DNA of 19,093 bases from JALZAH01 sp051000755 (GCA_051000755.1 JBPCNZ010000086.1:1-19093); one strand, 5' to 3'; counted from the stretch's first letter, positions 7,546 through 14,960 are shown. The notes: generated by a model from the letters alone, not told the origin. Program-made: numbers and translations.

Positions 7546-8961
7546 CTAGGCCCCCAGGTAGCGCAGGGCCCGGTTGGCGGCGTTGTAGCCGCACATGCCG
7601 TGGGCTCCGGCACCGGGAGGGGTCGCGGCCGAGCACAGATAGACACCCGGGATCCCCGTGCTGTAGGGGTCGAGAGCGATCCGGGGCCGGAGGGCCACCT
7701 GGCGGGCGGTGTTGGCGCCGGTGATGATGTCCCCGCCGACATAGTTGGCGTTGTCGGCCTCCAGCTCCGCCGGGGAGCGGGTGTGGACGGCCACGATCCG
7801 TTGGCGCAGGCCGGGGGCGAAGCGCTCCATCTGGTCCAGGATGGCCGCGGTGGCGTCGTCGGTGTAGCCGTTGGGCACGTGCCCGTAGGCCCAGACCGGG
7901 TGGAGGTCCCCGGCGGAGCGGGTGGGGTCGGCGAGATACTGCTGGCCGACGAGGGCGAACGGCCGGTCGGGCATGCGCCCGTGGAAGGTGTCCCGCTCGG
8001 CCCGGGCGATCTCCTCCAGGGTCCCGCCCAGGTGGACGGTGCCGGCCTGGCGGGCTGCCTCGTTGCTCCAGGGAACCCCGCCGTCGACAACGAGATCGAC
8101 CTTGAACGCGCCCGGGCCGTGCTTCCATGCGCCGTAGGCCTTCCGGACCGGAACCGGGAGCCGGTCCCCGGCCACCTCGATCACGCCGGCAGGGGCCAGG
8201 TCGAGGATGGTGACCGCGGTCGGTCCCAGCTCGTTGAGTGACCGGACCCGGGCGCCGGTCTCGATCCGCCCGCCGTGGTCGGCGAGGACCTTGGCCATGG
8301 CGTCGGTGATGGCCCGCGATCCACCCTCGGCCACCGGCCAACCGAAGCGGTGGCCGGCAGCGGCCAGCATCAACCCGACGGCCGAGCTGGTGGGCCGCTC
8401 CAGAGGATGGAAGGCGTGGGCGGCCACCCCCGCAAACAACCCCCGGCCCTGAGGCGTTGAGAAGCGGCGGGCGACGACCCGGGCCGGGGCCAGGGCGTTG
8501 ATCCCGAACCGGACCAGGGGCACGGGGTGGCGGGGCAGGTGCAGGACGGGCCCCATCAGGTCCTCGAGGAGGTCGTCGAAGGCCCCCGTCAACGGACTGA
8601 ACAGTTCCCGCCAGGCCCGGCCATCGGCGCCCAGGTGGCGTTCGGTGGCAGCCAGGGACTGCACCATCACCCCGGCGCTCCCGTCGTCGAGGGGGTGGGC
8701 CAGGTCAATGGTGGGCCAGCGCCAGACCAGGCCGTGGCGGGCAGCGTCGATGTCGTTGAGGAATGGTGACCCGACTCCCAGGGGGTGCACCGCCGAGCAG
8801 TGATCGTGGAGGGCGCCGTGCCCGGTGAGGTCGCTGGTCCGGGTCCCGCCGCCGATCTCGTCGGCGGCTTCGAGCACGGTCACGGCGACGCCGTGGCGGG
8901 CCAGGGTGACGGCTGCGGCCAGCCCGTTGGGCCCCGACCCGACCACGACGGCGTCGGTCAC
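7546..8961 (-). CDS. FAD-dependent oxidoreductase, CrtI / PYROXD2-like
   Basis: This 471-aa protein has an N-terminal FAD-binding Rossmann motif GSGPNG (residues 8-13), an acidic residue (E31) at the end of the second strand, and the DEIGGGTRT loop. It ends with the PGVYLCSAATPPGAG...GMCGYNAANRAL segment typical of phytoene-desaturase-like amine-oxidase-superfamily flavoproteins. Members are found widely in actinobacteria as 'NAD(P)/FAD-dependent oxidoreductase' and their substrates are mostly unknown. No carotenoid genes are nearby, so a carotenoid role is not supported. The GTG start at 8961 forms a GTGA overlap with the stop of a 23-codon micro-ORF. It lies 91 bp upstream of the molybdoenzyme operon on the same strand and could be co-transcribed. 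Confidence 0.88.
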   Translation of the reverse strand: MTDAVVVGSGPNGLAAAVTLARHGVAVTVLEAADEIGGGTRTSDLTGHGALHDHCSAVHPLGVGSPFLNDIDAARHGLVWRWPTIDLAHPLDDGSAGVMVQSLAATERHLGADGRAWRELFSPLTGAFDDLLEDLMGPVLHLPRHPVPLVRFGINALAPARVVARRFSTPQGRGLFAGVAAHAFHPLERPTSSAVGLMLAAAGHRFGWPVAEGGSRAITDAMAKVLADHGGRIETGARVRSLNELGPTAVTILDLAPAGVIEVAGDRLPVPVRKAYGAWKHGPGAFKVDLVVDGGVPWSNEAARQAGTVHLGGTLEEIARAERDTFHGRMPDRPFALVGQQYLADPTRSAGDLHPVWAYGHVPNGYTDDATAAILDQMERFAPGLRQRIVAVHTRSPAELEADNANYVGGDIITGANTARQVALRPRIALDPYSTGIPGVYLCSAATPPGAGAHGMCGYNAANRALRYLGA

Positions 8962-9029
8962 GGCCCGTCCGGGCCGGCCTGGGGCCCGCCCGCGTCGACC
9001 ATCCGGTAGGCCTGGCGGTGCTCGAGCAT
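8958..9029 (-). CDS. Possible 23-codon upstream ORF coupled to the FAD oxidoreductase
   Basis: An ATG at 9029 opens a 23-aa frame (MLEHRQAYRMVDAGG...) whose TGA overlaps the GTG start of the FAD oxidoreductase by 4 nt. An AGGA ribosome site lies about 9 nt upstream. Every one of its 23 sense codons ends in G or C, as expected for a translated frame in this genome. It may be a leader peptide or simply a device for coupling translation. No homolog is recognised, and chance is possible in 70% GC DNA. Confidence 0.4.
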   Translation of the reverse strand: MLEHRQAYRMVDAGGPQAGPDGP

Positions 9030-9066
9030 CGGGAAGATCCTAGGAGGTGGCGGACGCGACTCCCTC

Positions 9067-9097
9067 TTCGCGACCGGGGCCGATGGCCGACTAGCGT
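9067..9097 (+). promoter_or_regulatory. Possible promoter for the 9132 small gene and phosphatidyltransferase
   Basis: TAGCGT at 9092-9097 fits the actinobacterial -10 pattern TAnnnT, with a weak TTCGCG -35-like hexamer at 9067-9072. It sits about 35 bp upstream of the ATG at 9132, in the divergent gap. This is weak consensus evidence only. Confidence 0.3.
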
Positions 9098-9131
9098 GTG
9101 GTCATTCGGGTCGGGCAGACCGGAGGGGTAC

Positions 9132-9361
9132 ATGAGCGACCGAACCGACGTCGCAGAACGCATCGCCTGGATTGACTCGGAGGACGACGGGACGACAAGG
9201 GCGACGAGACCTGCTGGGTGTACCCGCTCGGCCAGCACATCGATCGCTTCATTGCCGGCGACCGGCCCGGGGCGGTGCTGGTCCAAGCGGGCGGCAACGC
9301 GTTCGAGGATCCCGGGAGCGACTTCGGGGAGAGCTGTCAGTTCACCCAGCGGGCCTGGTAA
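9132..9361 (+). pseudogene. Small hypothetical gene with an apparent one-base deletion
   Basis: The first part starts at the ATG at 9132 after a good GGAGG site (9122-9126) and reads MSDRTDVAERIAWIDSEDDG. The frame then goes off. The codon-biased frame continues one step away as DDKGDETCWVYPLGQH... and ends ...SCQFTQRAW at the TAA at 9359-9361. Adding one base in the GGG at 9189-9191 would join both parts into a single protein of about 76 aa, acidic at its centre. No family is recognised. It may be a sequencing error or a true frameshift. It precedes the phosphatidyltransferase gene by a few bases and probably shares its transcript. Confidence 0.6.
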
Positions 9362-9370
9362 CAAGATGGG

Positions 9371-10000
9371 ATGCCATCGGGCCCCGCCAGAGAGTCACCG
9401 CCGAGGCGGGGGCGACGGGTGGGCGAGGACCGGATCTTGTCGCTTCCCAACGTCGTCACCACCCTGCGCCTGGTGCTGGTGCCCGTGTTCGTGTGGCTCC
9501 TGGTCCAGCCCCACCACCGGGACTGGTTCGCCGCCGCCGTCCTCCTCGCCGCCCTCGGCTCCACCGACTGGGTGGACGGGCAACTGGCCCGACGCCTGGA
9601 TCAGGTGACGACGCTGGGCAAGGTCCTCGACCCAACGGCCGACCGCGTCCTGTTGGCCACCGCCGCCATCGGCATCCTTGCGGTGGGGGCCATACCGGTT
9701 CCGGTCGCGGTGATCGCCTTGTCCCGGGAGGGAGTGGTGGCCGTCGCCGCCGTCGGGTTGGCCCTGGCCGGGGTGCGGCGAATCGACGTGACCCTGGTCG
9801 GCAAGGCCGGCGCCTTCGGGCTCATGTGCGCCTTCCCGCTCTTCCTGGCCGGACACTCGACCATCGGTTGGCACCACACCGCCCTGGTGCTGGCCTGGAT
9901 CGCGACGGTGATCGGCCTGGTGCTGGGCTGGGTCTCCATCCTCGTCTACATCCCCCTGGCCCGAACCGCGGTCTCCGACCGGCGCGCTCTCAGGCGGTGA
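9371..10000 (+). CDS. CDP-alcohol phosphatidyltransferase (PgsA-like)
   Basis: This integral membrane enzyme family moves a phosphatidyl group from CDP-diacylglycerol to an alcohol such as glycerol 3-phosphate or inositol phosphate. The signature is complete: D66-x2-D69-G70-x2-A73-R74-x8-G83-x3-D87-x3-D91, within STDWVDGQLARRLDQ and KVLDPTADR. About five to six hydrophobic helices fill the rest of its 209 aa. The LPNVVTTLRLVLVPVF start segment is typical of PgsA (phosphatidylglycerophosphate synthase), but the exact alcohol is not proven. ATG at 9371 lacks a clear ribosome site. GTG at 9419 (MGEDRILSLPNVV...) has a GAGGCGGGGG stretch just upstream and may be the true start, giving 193 aa. Confidence 0.88.
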   Translation: MPSGPARESPPRRGRRVGEDRILSLPNVVTTLRLVLVPVFVWLLVQPHHRDWFAAAVLLAALGSTDWVDGQLARRLDQVTTLGKVLDPTADRVLLATAAIGILAVGAIPVPVAVIALSREGVVAVAAVGLALAGVRRIDVTLVGKAGAFGLMCAFPLFLAGHSTIGWHHTALVLAWIATVIGLVLGWVSILVYIPLARTAVSDRRALRR

Positions 10001-10016
10001 GCCGGATGGCAGGCGT

Positions 10017-10030
10017 CCCCGTCTTCGGGG
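10017..10030 (+). terminator. GC hairpin after the phosphatidyltransferase gene
   Basis: CCCCG-TCTT-CGGGG forms a 5-bp stem with a 4-nt loop 16 nt after the stop codon. No T-tract follows, so as an intrinsic terminator it is weak. Confidence 0.3.
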
Positions 10031-10127
10031 GGCGACCGTCGAGGCAGCCGTGCGCAGGGGGCAGGAGCGCAGATCAGCTAGTCGGGATGGTCGGCACGCC
10101 GAGCGATGACTTCCGAACCAGGGCACC

Positions 10128-10150
10128 GTCTCACTGGTCATGACCGAGAC
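10128..10150. promoter_or_regulatory. Palindrome upstream of the MMPL transporter gene
   Basis: GGTCATGACC (10136-10145) is a perfect 10-bp palindrome. It is flanked by GTCTC (10128-10132) and GAGAC (10146-10150), which are also complementary, so the symmetry extends outward with only a 3-nt offset (ACT) on the left. It lies about 140 bp before the MMPL start in a 288-bp intergenic region that otherwise holds no gene. It is a plausible operator; the regulator is unknown. Confidence 0.4.
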
Positions 10151-10288
10151 CATTCGAGGGGTGGCGTCGTCGACGCATATTGGGGAGCGTCGCGTGGCGC
10201 TCGCGAGCTACGTTGTCGGCGAGGCTGGATTGCGCAGGGTCCTGGCCTCTCTCGCCCCCTCAGTCTCCCGGACCTCCGAAGGAGCAAG

Positions 10289-12502
10289 ATGACAGAGACC
10301 GTCGTTTCCCCGACCGGCACCTCTCGCTCCAGTGGTCGGCGGCGCTGGCCCCGTGGTGCGGTTGTGGTCGGCCTGCTGGGGATTGCCTGGTTCCTCTTCG
10401 GCGCCGTCGGCGGGTCGTACCAGAGCAAGCTCAGCACCGTCCAGAAGAACGACAATGCTGCTTACCTGCCCAGCTCGGCCGAGTCCACCAAGGTCGACAC
10501 TGAGTCCCAGCAATTCCAGGACATCCAGACCATCCCCGGCTTTCTCGTCTACCAGCGCCTCGGCGGCCTGACTCCCGCGGACCGATCCAAGATCTCCTCC
10601 GATGCCGCCGCCCTCGCCGCTCTGCCGGGAGTGGCCGGTGACCAGGTGAAGGCACCCGTCTACGCCAGTAGCGGGGCCACCGCCAATGTGGCCGTGCCCC
10701 TGGTCGCCAAGCGGGGGACGGCCAGCGTCGACGGGAGCGTCCTCACCAAGGTGGAGAAGAAGGTGCTCTCCACGGCCCGCGCCGGGGCGCCGGCCGGACT
10801 GGTCGTCCACAGTGCCGGACCGGGCGGACTGCTGGTGGCGTTCATCGACGCCTTCACCGGCATCGACGGGTCCCTCCTCCTCGCCGCCGGCCTGGTCGTC
10901 ATCGCCATCCTGCTCGTCGTCTATCGCAGCCCGGTCCTGTGGTTCTTCCCCCTGTTCAGCGCGGTGCTGGCGTTGGGCGCGGCGGCCCTGGTGATCTACG
11001 AGCTGGCCAAGAACAACGTGTTGACGCTCAACGGCCAGAGCCAGGGCATCCTGTCGGTCCTGGTGCTCGGGGCCGGCACCGATTACGCCCTGCTCCTGAT
11101 CAGCCGGTACCGGGAGGAGCTGCACAACTACGAGAGCCGGGTGGAAGCGATGGTCAAGGCGTGGCGGCGGGCCGCCACCGCCATCGCCGCGTCGGCAACG
11201 ACGGTCATCCTGGGACTGCTCTGCCTGGGATTCGGCGAGCTCAACTCCGATCGGAGCCTGGGACCGGTGTGCGCCATCGGCATCGCCTGCACCGTCGGGG
11301 TGATGCTCACGTTCCTTCCCCTGTTTCTCACCGCGGTCCCGCGGGGCGTCTTCTGGCCCCGCGTTCCCAGGCCGGACCACGAGGGGGATCCGACCACCCA
11401 TGGCGCCTGGAGCCGCTTCGCCCGAACACTTGCCCGGCGTGACCGCCTGGCCTGGATCGTCACCAGCGTGGTCCTGCTGGCCTGCATCTCCGGTCTGACC
11501 ACCCTCAAGACCGGCGGCCTGTCCACCTCCGACAGCTTCACCAACAATCCCGACGCCATCGTGGGCCAGAAGATCTTCAACGCCAACTTCCCCCACGGCA
11601 CCGGCGCTCCGGCCGTGATCACCGCCGAGTCCGGCACCGTCCCCGACGTCATTGCCGCCGTCTCCAAGATCCCGGGGGTCTCGACGGCGCTCGGATCGGT
11701 CTGTGTCCAGGCCAACTACGCCAAGCTGGCCACCAACCCGGGTGCGGTGGCGGGGGCCGCTCGGGGAGGGTGCGTGCCAAGCTCGTTGGCGGTCGACCCC
11801 CACAACGGGCGGCTGCTGGTCAACGCCACCCTCAACGACAACTACGACAGCCCGGCCGCCTACTCGTCGGTGCGACACATCCGGTCCGTCGTGCACGCCA
11901 TCCCCGGAGCGCAGGCCCTCGTGGGCGGATCGAGCGCCATCAACTACGACACCCAGCAGGCCTCGCGCCATGACCGCAACCTGATCATCCCCGTGGTGCT
12001 GGTGGTCATCCTCATCGTGCTGGGCCTGCTCCTGCGGGCGCTACTAGCCCCAGTCCTGCTCATCCTCAGCGTCGTGCTGTCGTTCAGTGCCGCGCTCGGC
12101 GTCTCGGCCGTGGTCTTCAACCATGTGTTCGGCTTCGCCAACGCCGATCCCGGGTTCCCCCTCTTCGCCTTCGTCTTCCTGGTGGCGCTGGGGGTGGACT
12201 ACAACATCTTCCTCATGACCCGGGTCCGGGAGGAGACGCTTCGCCACGGGACCCGCGAAGGTGTCCTGCGGGGCCTCGCCGTCACCGGAGGGGTCATCAC
12301 CTCCGCCGGCGTGGTGCTGGCCGCCACCTTCGCCGTGCTCGGCATCCTCCCCCTGGTGTTCCTGGCCGAGCTCGGCTTCGCCGTGGCCTTCGGGGTCCTT
12401 CTCGACACCGTTATCGTGCGATCCATCCTGGTCCCGGCGCTCAGCCACGACATCGGCAAGCGCATCTGGTGGCCGTCGTCGCTGGCCCGTACCGCCGACT
12501 GA
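10289..12502 (+). CDS. MMPL-family (RND superfamily) membrane transporter
   Basis: This 737-aa inner-membrane protein has the two-fold RND layout. TM1 (about 22-40) is followed by a periplasmic domain (41-190) and TM2-6 (195-350); TM7 (387-405) is followed by a second periplasmic domain (406-562) and TM8-12 (564-720). Proton-relay Asp-Tyr pairs stand at D265-Y266 (LGAGTDYALLLISRYREE) and D637-Y638 (ALGVDYNIFLMTRVREE), the MmpL hallmark. Family members export lipids, siderophores or drugs, or take up haem; the cargo here is unknown. The ATG at 10289 has an AAGGAG site 4 nt upstream, so the 61-codon open extension upstream is not coding. It is followed 23 bases later by a peptidoglycan amidase, suggesting joint expression for envelope work. 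Confidence 0.93.
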   Translation: MTETVVSPTGTSRSSGRRRWPRGAVVVGLLGIAWFLFGAVGGSYQSKLSTVQKNDNAAYLPSSAESTKVDTESQQFQDIQTIPGFLVYQRLGGLTPADRSKISSDAAALAALPGVAGDQVKAPVYASSGATANVAVPLVAKRGTASVDGSVLTKVEKKVLSTARAGAPAGLVVHSAGPGGLLVAFIDAFTGIDGSLLLAAGLVVIAILLVVYRSPVLWFFPLFSAVLALGAAALVIYELAKNNVLTLNGQSQGILSVLVLGAGTDYALLLISRYREELHNYESRVEAMVKAWRRAATAIAASATTVILGLLCLGFGELNSDRSLGPVCAIGIACTVGVMLTFLPLFLTAVPRGVFWPRVPRPDHEGDPTTHGAWSRFARTLARRDRLAWIVTSVVLLACISGLTTLKTGGLSTSDSFTNNPDAIVGQKIFNANFPHGTGAPAVITAESGTVPDVIAAVSKIPGVSTALGSVCVQANYAKLATNPGAVAGAARGGCVPSSLAVDPHNGRLLVNATLNDNYDSPAAYSSVRHIRSVVHAIPGAQALVGGSSAINYDTQQASRHDRNLIIPVVLVVILIVLGLLLRALLAPVLLILSVVLSFSAALGVSAVVFNHVFGFANADPGFPLFAFVFLVALGVDYNIFLMTRVREETLRHGTREGVLRGLAVTGGVITSAGVVLAATFAVLGILPLVFLAELGFAVAFGVLLDTVIVRSILVPALSHDIGKRIWWPSSLARTAD

Positions 12503-12525
12503 GCGCTTCGGGCGGCGGAAGAGGC

Positions 12526-13476
12526 GTGCCTCAACACTCCAGGCCCGGGTCGAACCAGATCCGCCGGCGACGTCAAGCAGCAGCGGGATTCCTGGTGGTG
12601 GCGGCTCTCGTTGGCATCGTGGCCGGCCTGGCCATCACCCGCCACCACGCGATCAGGACACTCCCCGCCGGGACGAAGGCGGCGGCCCCGGCGCCGGCCC
12701 GGCCGCAGGCCCCGACATCCGTACCGACATCCGTACCGGCAAGCACCTCGGCGACGACCGCCCCCGCCCCGACGGCGGCCGCCCAGACGACTGCAGCGCC
12801 GCCCCCCGCCGGTGTGCTCGCCGGCAAGGTCGTCGCCGTCGATCCCGGCCACAACGGCGGAAACGCGGGCGATCCCTCCTTCATCAACAAGATCATCTGG
12901 AACGGTCGCGAGAGTGAGACGTGCGACACGACGGGGACAGAGACAGACGGTGGCTATACCGAAGCCCAGTTCAACTTCAACGTGGCCCAGGCCCTCACCG
13001 CGGACCTGCAAGGCGAGGGGGCGAAGGTCGTGCTGACCCGGACGACGAACACCGGTGTCGGGCCCTGTGTGACCGACCGTGCTGCGATCGGCAACGAGGC
13101 GCACGCCGACGCCGCCATCAGTGTTCACGCCGACGGCGGGCCGGCATCCGGACGGGGCTTCGCCGTTCTCGAACCGGTCGCCGACGGTCCCAACAACGCC
13201 ATCGTGGCGCCGTCGGCTGTCCTCGGCCAGGATCTGCGAGCCACCTTCCTGGCCGGCACCGGCGAACCGGTCAGCACCTATGACGGCACCAATGGCATCC
13301 AGCCCCGCAACGACCTCGGGGGGATCAACCTGTCCACCGTGCCCAAGGTGTTCATCGAGTGCGCCAACATGCGCAACGCTGCCGACGCCGCCCTCGTGAC
13401 CAGTCCCGCCTGGCAGAAGCAGGTGGCCGACGCTCTCGCCAAGGGGATCACCCAGTTCCTGCACCGGGCAGGCTGA
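12526..13476 (+). CDS. Membrane-anchored N-acetylmuramoyl-L-alanine amidase (Amidase_3)
   Basis: This zinc enzyme cleaves the bond between N-acetylmuramic acid and the stem peptide of peptidoglycan. The 316-aa form starts with basic residues, a TM/signal-anchor (about 22-38) and a Pro/Ala/Thr-rich linker (47-95), then the Amidase_3 domain. Likely zinc ligands are H109 (VVAVDPGHNGG), E146 (GGYTEAQFNFN) and H201 (AISVHADGG); the catalytic Glu is E278 (VFIECANMRN). The GTG at 12526 is preferred because GGAAGAGG lies just before it; an ATG at 12469 would overlap the MMPL gene by 34 nt and add 19 residues. It ends 6 nt from the convergent hypothetical gene. Confidence 0.93.
   Translation: MPQHSRPGSNQIRRRRQAAAGFLVVAALVGIVAGLAITRHHAIRTLPAGTKAAAPAPARPQAPTSVPTSVPASTSATTAPAPTAAAQTTAAPPPAGVLAGKVVAVDPGHNGGNAGDPSFINKIIWNGRESETCDTTGTETDGGYTEAQFNFNVAQALTADLQGEGAKVVLTRTTNTGVGPCVTDRAAIGNEAHADAAISVHADGGPASGRGFAVLEPVADGPNNAIVAPSAVLGQDLRATFLAGTGEPVSTYDGTNGIQPRNDLGGINLSTVPKVFIECANMRNAADAALVTSPAWQKQVADALAKGITQFLHRAG
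12712..12735 (+). repeat. Two exact 12-bp tandem repeats in the amidase linker
   Basis: CCGACATCCGTA occurs twice in direct succession and encodes the repeated TSVP of the Pro/Thr-rich linker. Its length keeps the reading frame, so it could expand or contract by slippage without breaking the gene. Confidence 0.7.
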
Positions 13477-13482
13477 GCGCTA

Positions 13483-14111
13483 CTATCTCGGTTCCGCCCG
13501 GTCGAGGTTCCAGTTATGGGAGACCGCCGCCAGGCGGGACCCGTCTTCGCGGGGAATCAAGGTGAAGCGGCTGATGGCCCGCTGACCGCCCTGGTGGTCG
13601 CTGTAGAGAATGTCGAGGGTGACGGGGCGGTTGTCGTTGATCGCATCCCGGGCCTCGACGAAACCGGGCTCGGAGCCGTCGCGGAAGGCGCCCTGCCAGA
13701 ACCCGGAGTCGCCGGCGGGCACGTAGAGGTCCCGTGACATTTGGCGGAGTGTCGACGGGTCAGGGCGGTCGGCCGCGCCGAGAAGTCGCTCCGGGTAGAA
13801 GCTCCGTGGAGGATGGCGAGGCCGTTGCCGACGTTGCGGAGGGCGACGGCCATGTAGATCGTCTCGTCGATCACCTCGACCGAACCATGGCCGCCGGCCA
13901 CCTTCATCCAGTGGTCATCCATGAAACCGACCTTCTCGGGTGGGTCCTGCCACCGCGAGGGCATCAGCACCGGACGCAACCCGATCTGCATGGACAGCTC
14001 CGCGGTCCGGGCCGCGTTGTTGGCCGATCGCACCGATGCGAACGTGGCCACCGCCAACACCAAGGTGCCGCCGGCGGTGGCCAGGGAAGAGATCGTCACC
14101 CAATCCGTCAC
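13483..14111 (-). pseudogene. Membrane-anchored hypothetical protein gene with an apparent one-base deletion
   Basis: The gene begins at the GTG at 14111 with one hydrophobic helix (SSLATAGGTLVLAVATFASV), then SANNAARTAELSMQIGLRP and VALRNVGNGLAILHG. At about 13805 the frame shifts. The neighbouring frame continues as SFYPERLLGAADRPDPSTL, RDLYVPAGDSGFWQGAFRD, and on to ...SHNWNLDRAEPR with the stop at 13483-13485. One extra C in the CC of CTCCGTGG on the plus strand (GG on the coding strand) would restore a protein of about 209 aa. This resembles a widespread actinobacterial hypothetical family of unknown function. It follows the DUF1707 gene by 33 bp and may be in the same operon. It is either a sequencing error or a recent pseudogene. 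Confidence 0.75.
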
Positions 14112-14144
14112 GGTTGCCAGCGGAGGGAACGCGGCCTAACCCGG

Positions 14145-14618
14145 TCAGCTGTGTTCGTGGCGGTGGTAGCCGTGGCGATGGCGCAGGATGAAGAAGGCGA
14201 CGATCAGGAAGAGCACCCAGGGCACGTGGGGGTGGAGGACGCTGGTGGCAGCGGCGGTGATGCTCCAGCCGACGGCCAGGACAGCGAGGAGGCCCAGAAA
14301 GACCCAGCCCAGATGGCGTCGGGGCCGGTGCTCAGGAACCTCCGGCGCCGGCCCGTCCAGGGGCGGCAGGTCGATCAGCAGCGGGGCCAGGTCGTTGCGG
14401 GTCTTGGCTGCGGTGGCCCGAGCGGCCCGGTCGTTGAACTCGGCCTCGTCGAGACGCCCGTCGGCCACATGGCGGCACAGGGCGTTGGTGACCTCGGCCC
14501 GCTCCGCGTCGGAGATGCGCATCTCCCCGGGAGGGGTGGAGGGGGTGGAGGGAGTGGAGGGTTGGGGCCGGGCGGCGTACCACGGCGGCCGAGGTTGTTG
14601 ACTGTGGTGCTCGTACAT
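14145..14618 (-). CDS. DUF1707 domain membrane protein
   Basis: This 157-aa protein has a Pro/Ser/Thr-rich N-terminus with three STP repeats (21-29), a DUF1707 domain (about 33-86: MRISDAERAEV..., GRLDEAEFNDRAARA..., DLAPLLIDLP), then two hydrophobic helices (about 104-122 and 132-145) and a His/Arg-rich tail. DUF1707 proteins are common in actinobacteria, often with PspC-like membrane proteins, but their role is not known. Two starts compete. ATG at 14618 has GGAG at a good 8-nt spacing and is used here. GTG at 14654 overlaps the upstream PspC stop codon as GTGA and would add 12 residues. Either way it forms an operon with the PspC gene. Confidence 0.85.
   Translation of the reverse strand: MYEHHSQQPRPPWYAARPQPSTPSTPSTPPGEMRISDAERAEVTNALCRHVADGRLDEAEFNDRAARATAAKTRNDLAPLLIDLPPLDGPAPEVPEHRPRRHLGWVFLGLLAVLAVGWSITAAATSVLHPHVPWVLFLIVAFFILRHRHGYHRHEHS
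14529..14567 (+). repeat. G-run cluster in the DUF1707 linker (possible G-quadruplex)
   Basis: Six G-runs of 3-5 (14529-31, 14533-36, 14541-45, 14550-52, 14559-61, 14564-67) are separated by loops of 1-6 nt. Part of it is a TGGAGGGRG repeat of 9 nt that encodes the TPS repeats on the opposite strand. The G-rich strand is the template for the DUF1707 gene. Confidence 0.5.
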
Positions 14619-14650
14619 GGTGCGGTCTCCGTTGGAGTAGCGGGCCCGGC

Positions 14651-14923
14651 TCACAGCCGGACGTCGTGGTGCAAGAGATGCTCAGCGATGGAGGTGTCGG
14701 ACCCCTCTTCGGGGATGAGGAGCCAGGCGGCGGCGTAGAGAGGGATGGCCAGGCCGCCGACCAGGGCGAAGATGACGAGGGCGATGCGCACGGCGAGCGG
14801 ATCGACGTCCAGGTAGTCGGCGGCGCCGGCCGCCACCCCGCCCAGCATCCGGCCGTGGGGGCAGCGGCGCAGGGTGCGGGGCGGGGCGGGCGGGGCGGGG
14901 TTGGGGGCGGGGTTGAAGGTCAT
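14651..14923 (-). CDS. Small PspC-domain membrane protein
   Basis: This 90-aa protein has a Pro-rich N-terminus followed by a PspC domain: GRMLGGVAAGAADYLDVDP (residues 24-42) and a hydrophobic helix VRIALVIFALVGGLAIPLYAA ending in WLLIPEE. PspC proteins act in envelope-stress sensing at the inner membrane. It is transcribed away from a histidine kinase that itself carries a PspC domain, with 93 bp between the start codons, so it may modulate that kinase. In Corynebacterium glutamicum, the PspC protein EsrI inhibits the EsrSR two-component system; similarity of role here is inference. The ATG at 14923 has no strong ribosome site. Confidence 0.88.
   Translation of the reverse strand: MTFNPAPNPAPPAPPRTLRRCPHGRMLGGVAAGAADYLDVDPLAVRIALVIFALVGGLAIPLYAAAWLLIPEEGSDTSIAEHLLHHDVRL
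14878..14912 (+). repeat. Seven-run G-quadruplex motif at the 5' end of the PspC gene
   Basis: Seven runs of three to five G (14878-81, 14883-86, 14888-90, 14892-95, 14897-900, 14903-07, 14909-12) are separated by only 1-2 nt. This is a very strong intramolecular quadruplex pattern on the plus strand. It overlies codons 4-16 or so of the PspC gene, where it encodes a Pro/Ala tract, and the G-rich strand is the template for that gene. Confidence 0.65.
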
Positions 14924-14960
14924 GTCCCGAGGATGAGCCGACGACTGCTCCGGCGAAATC

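Noticed and set aside
10106..10288. 61-codon N-terminal extension of the MMPL protein
   Set aside because: The ATG at 10289 has a strong AAGGAG site, and the extension has no codon bias or family similarity.
13463..13502. ACCGGGC / GCCCGGT inverted repeat at the convergent gene ends
   Set aside because: The loop is 26 nt with no T-tracts, and most of it is coding, so a bidirectional terminator is not supported.
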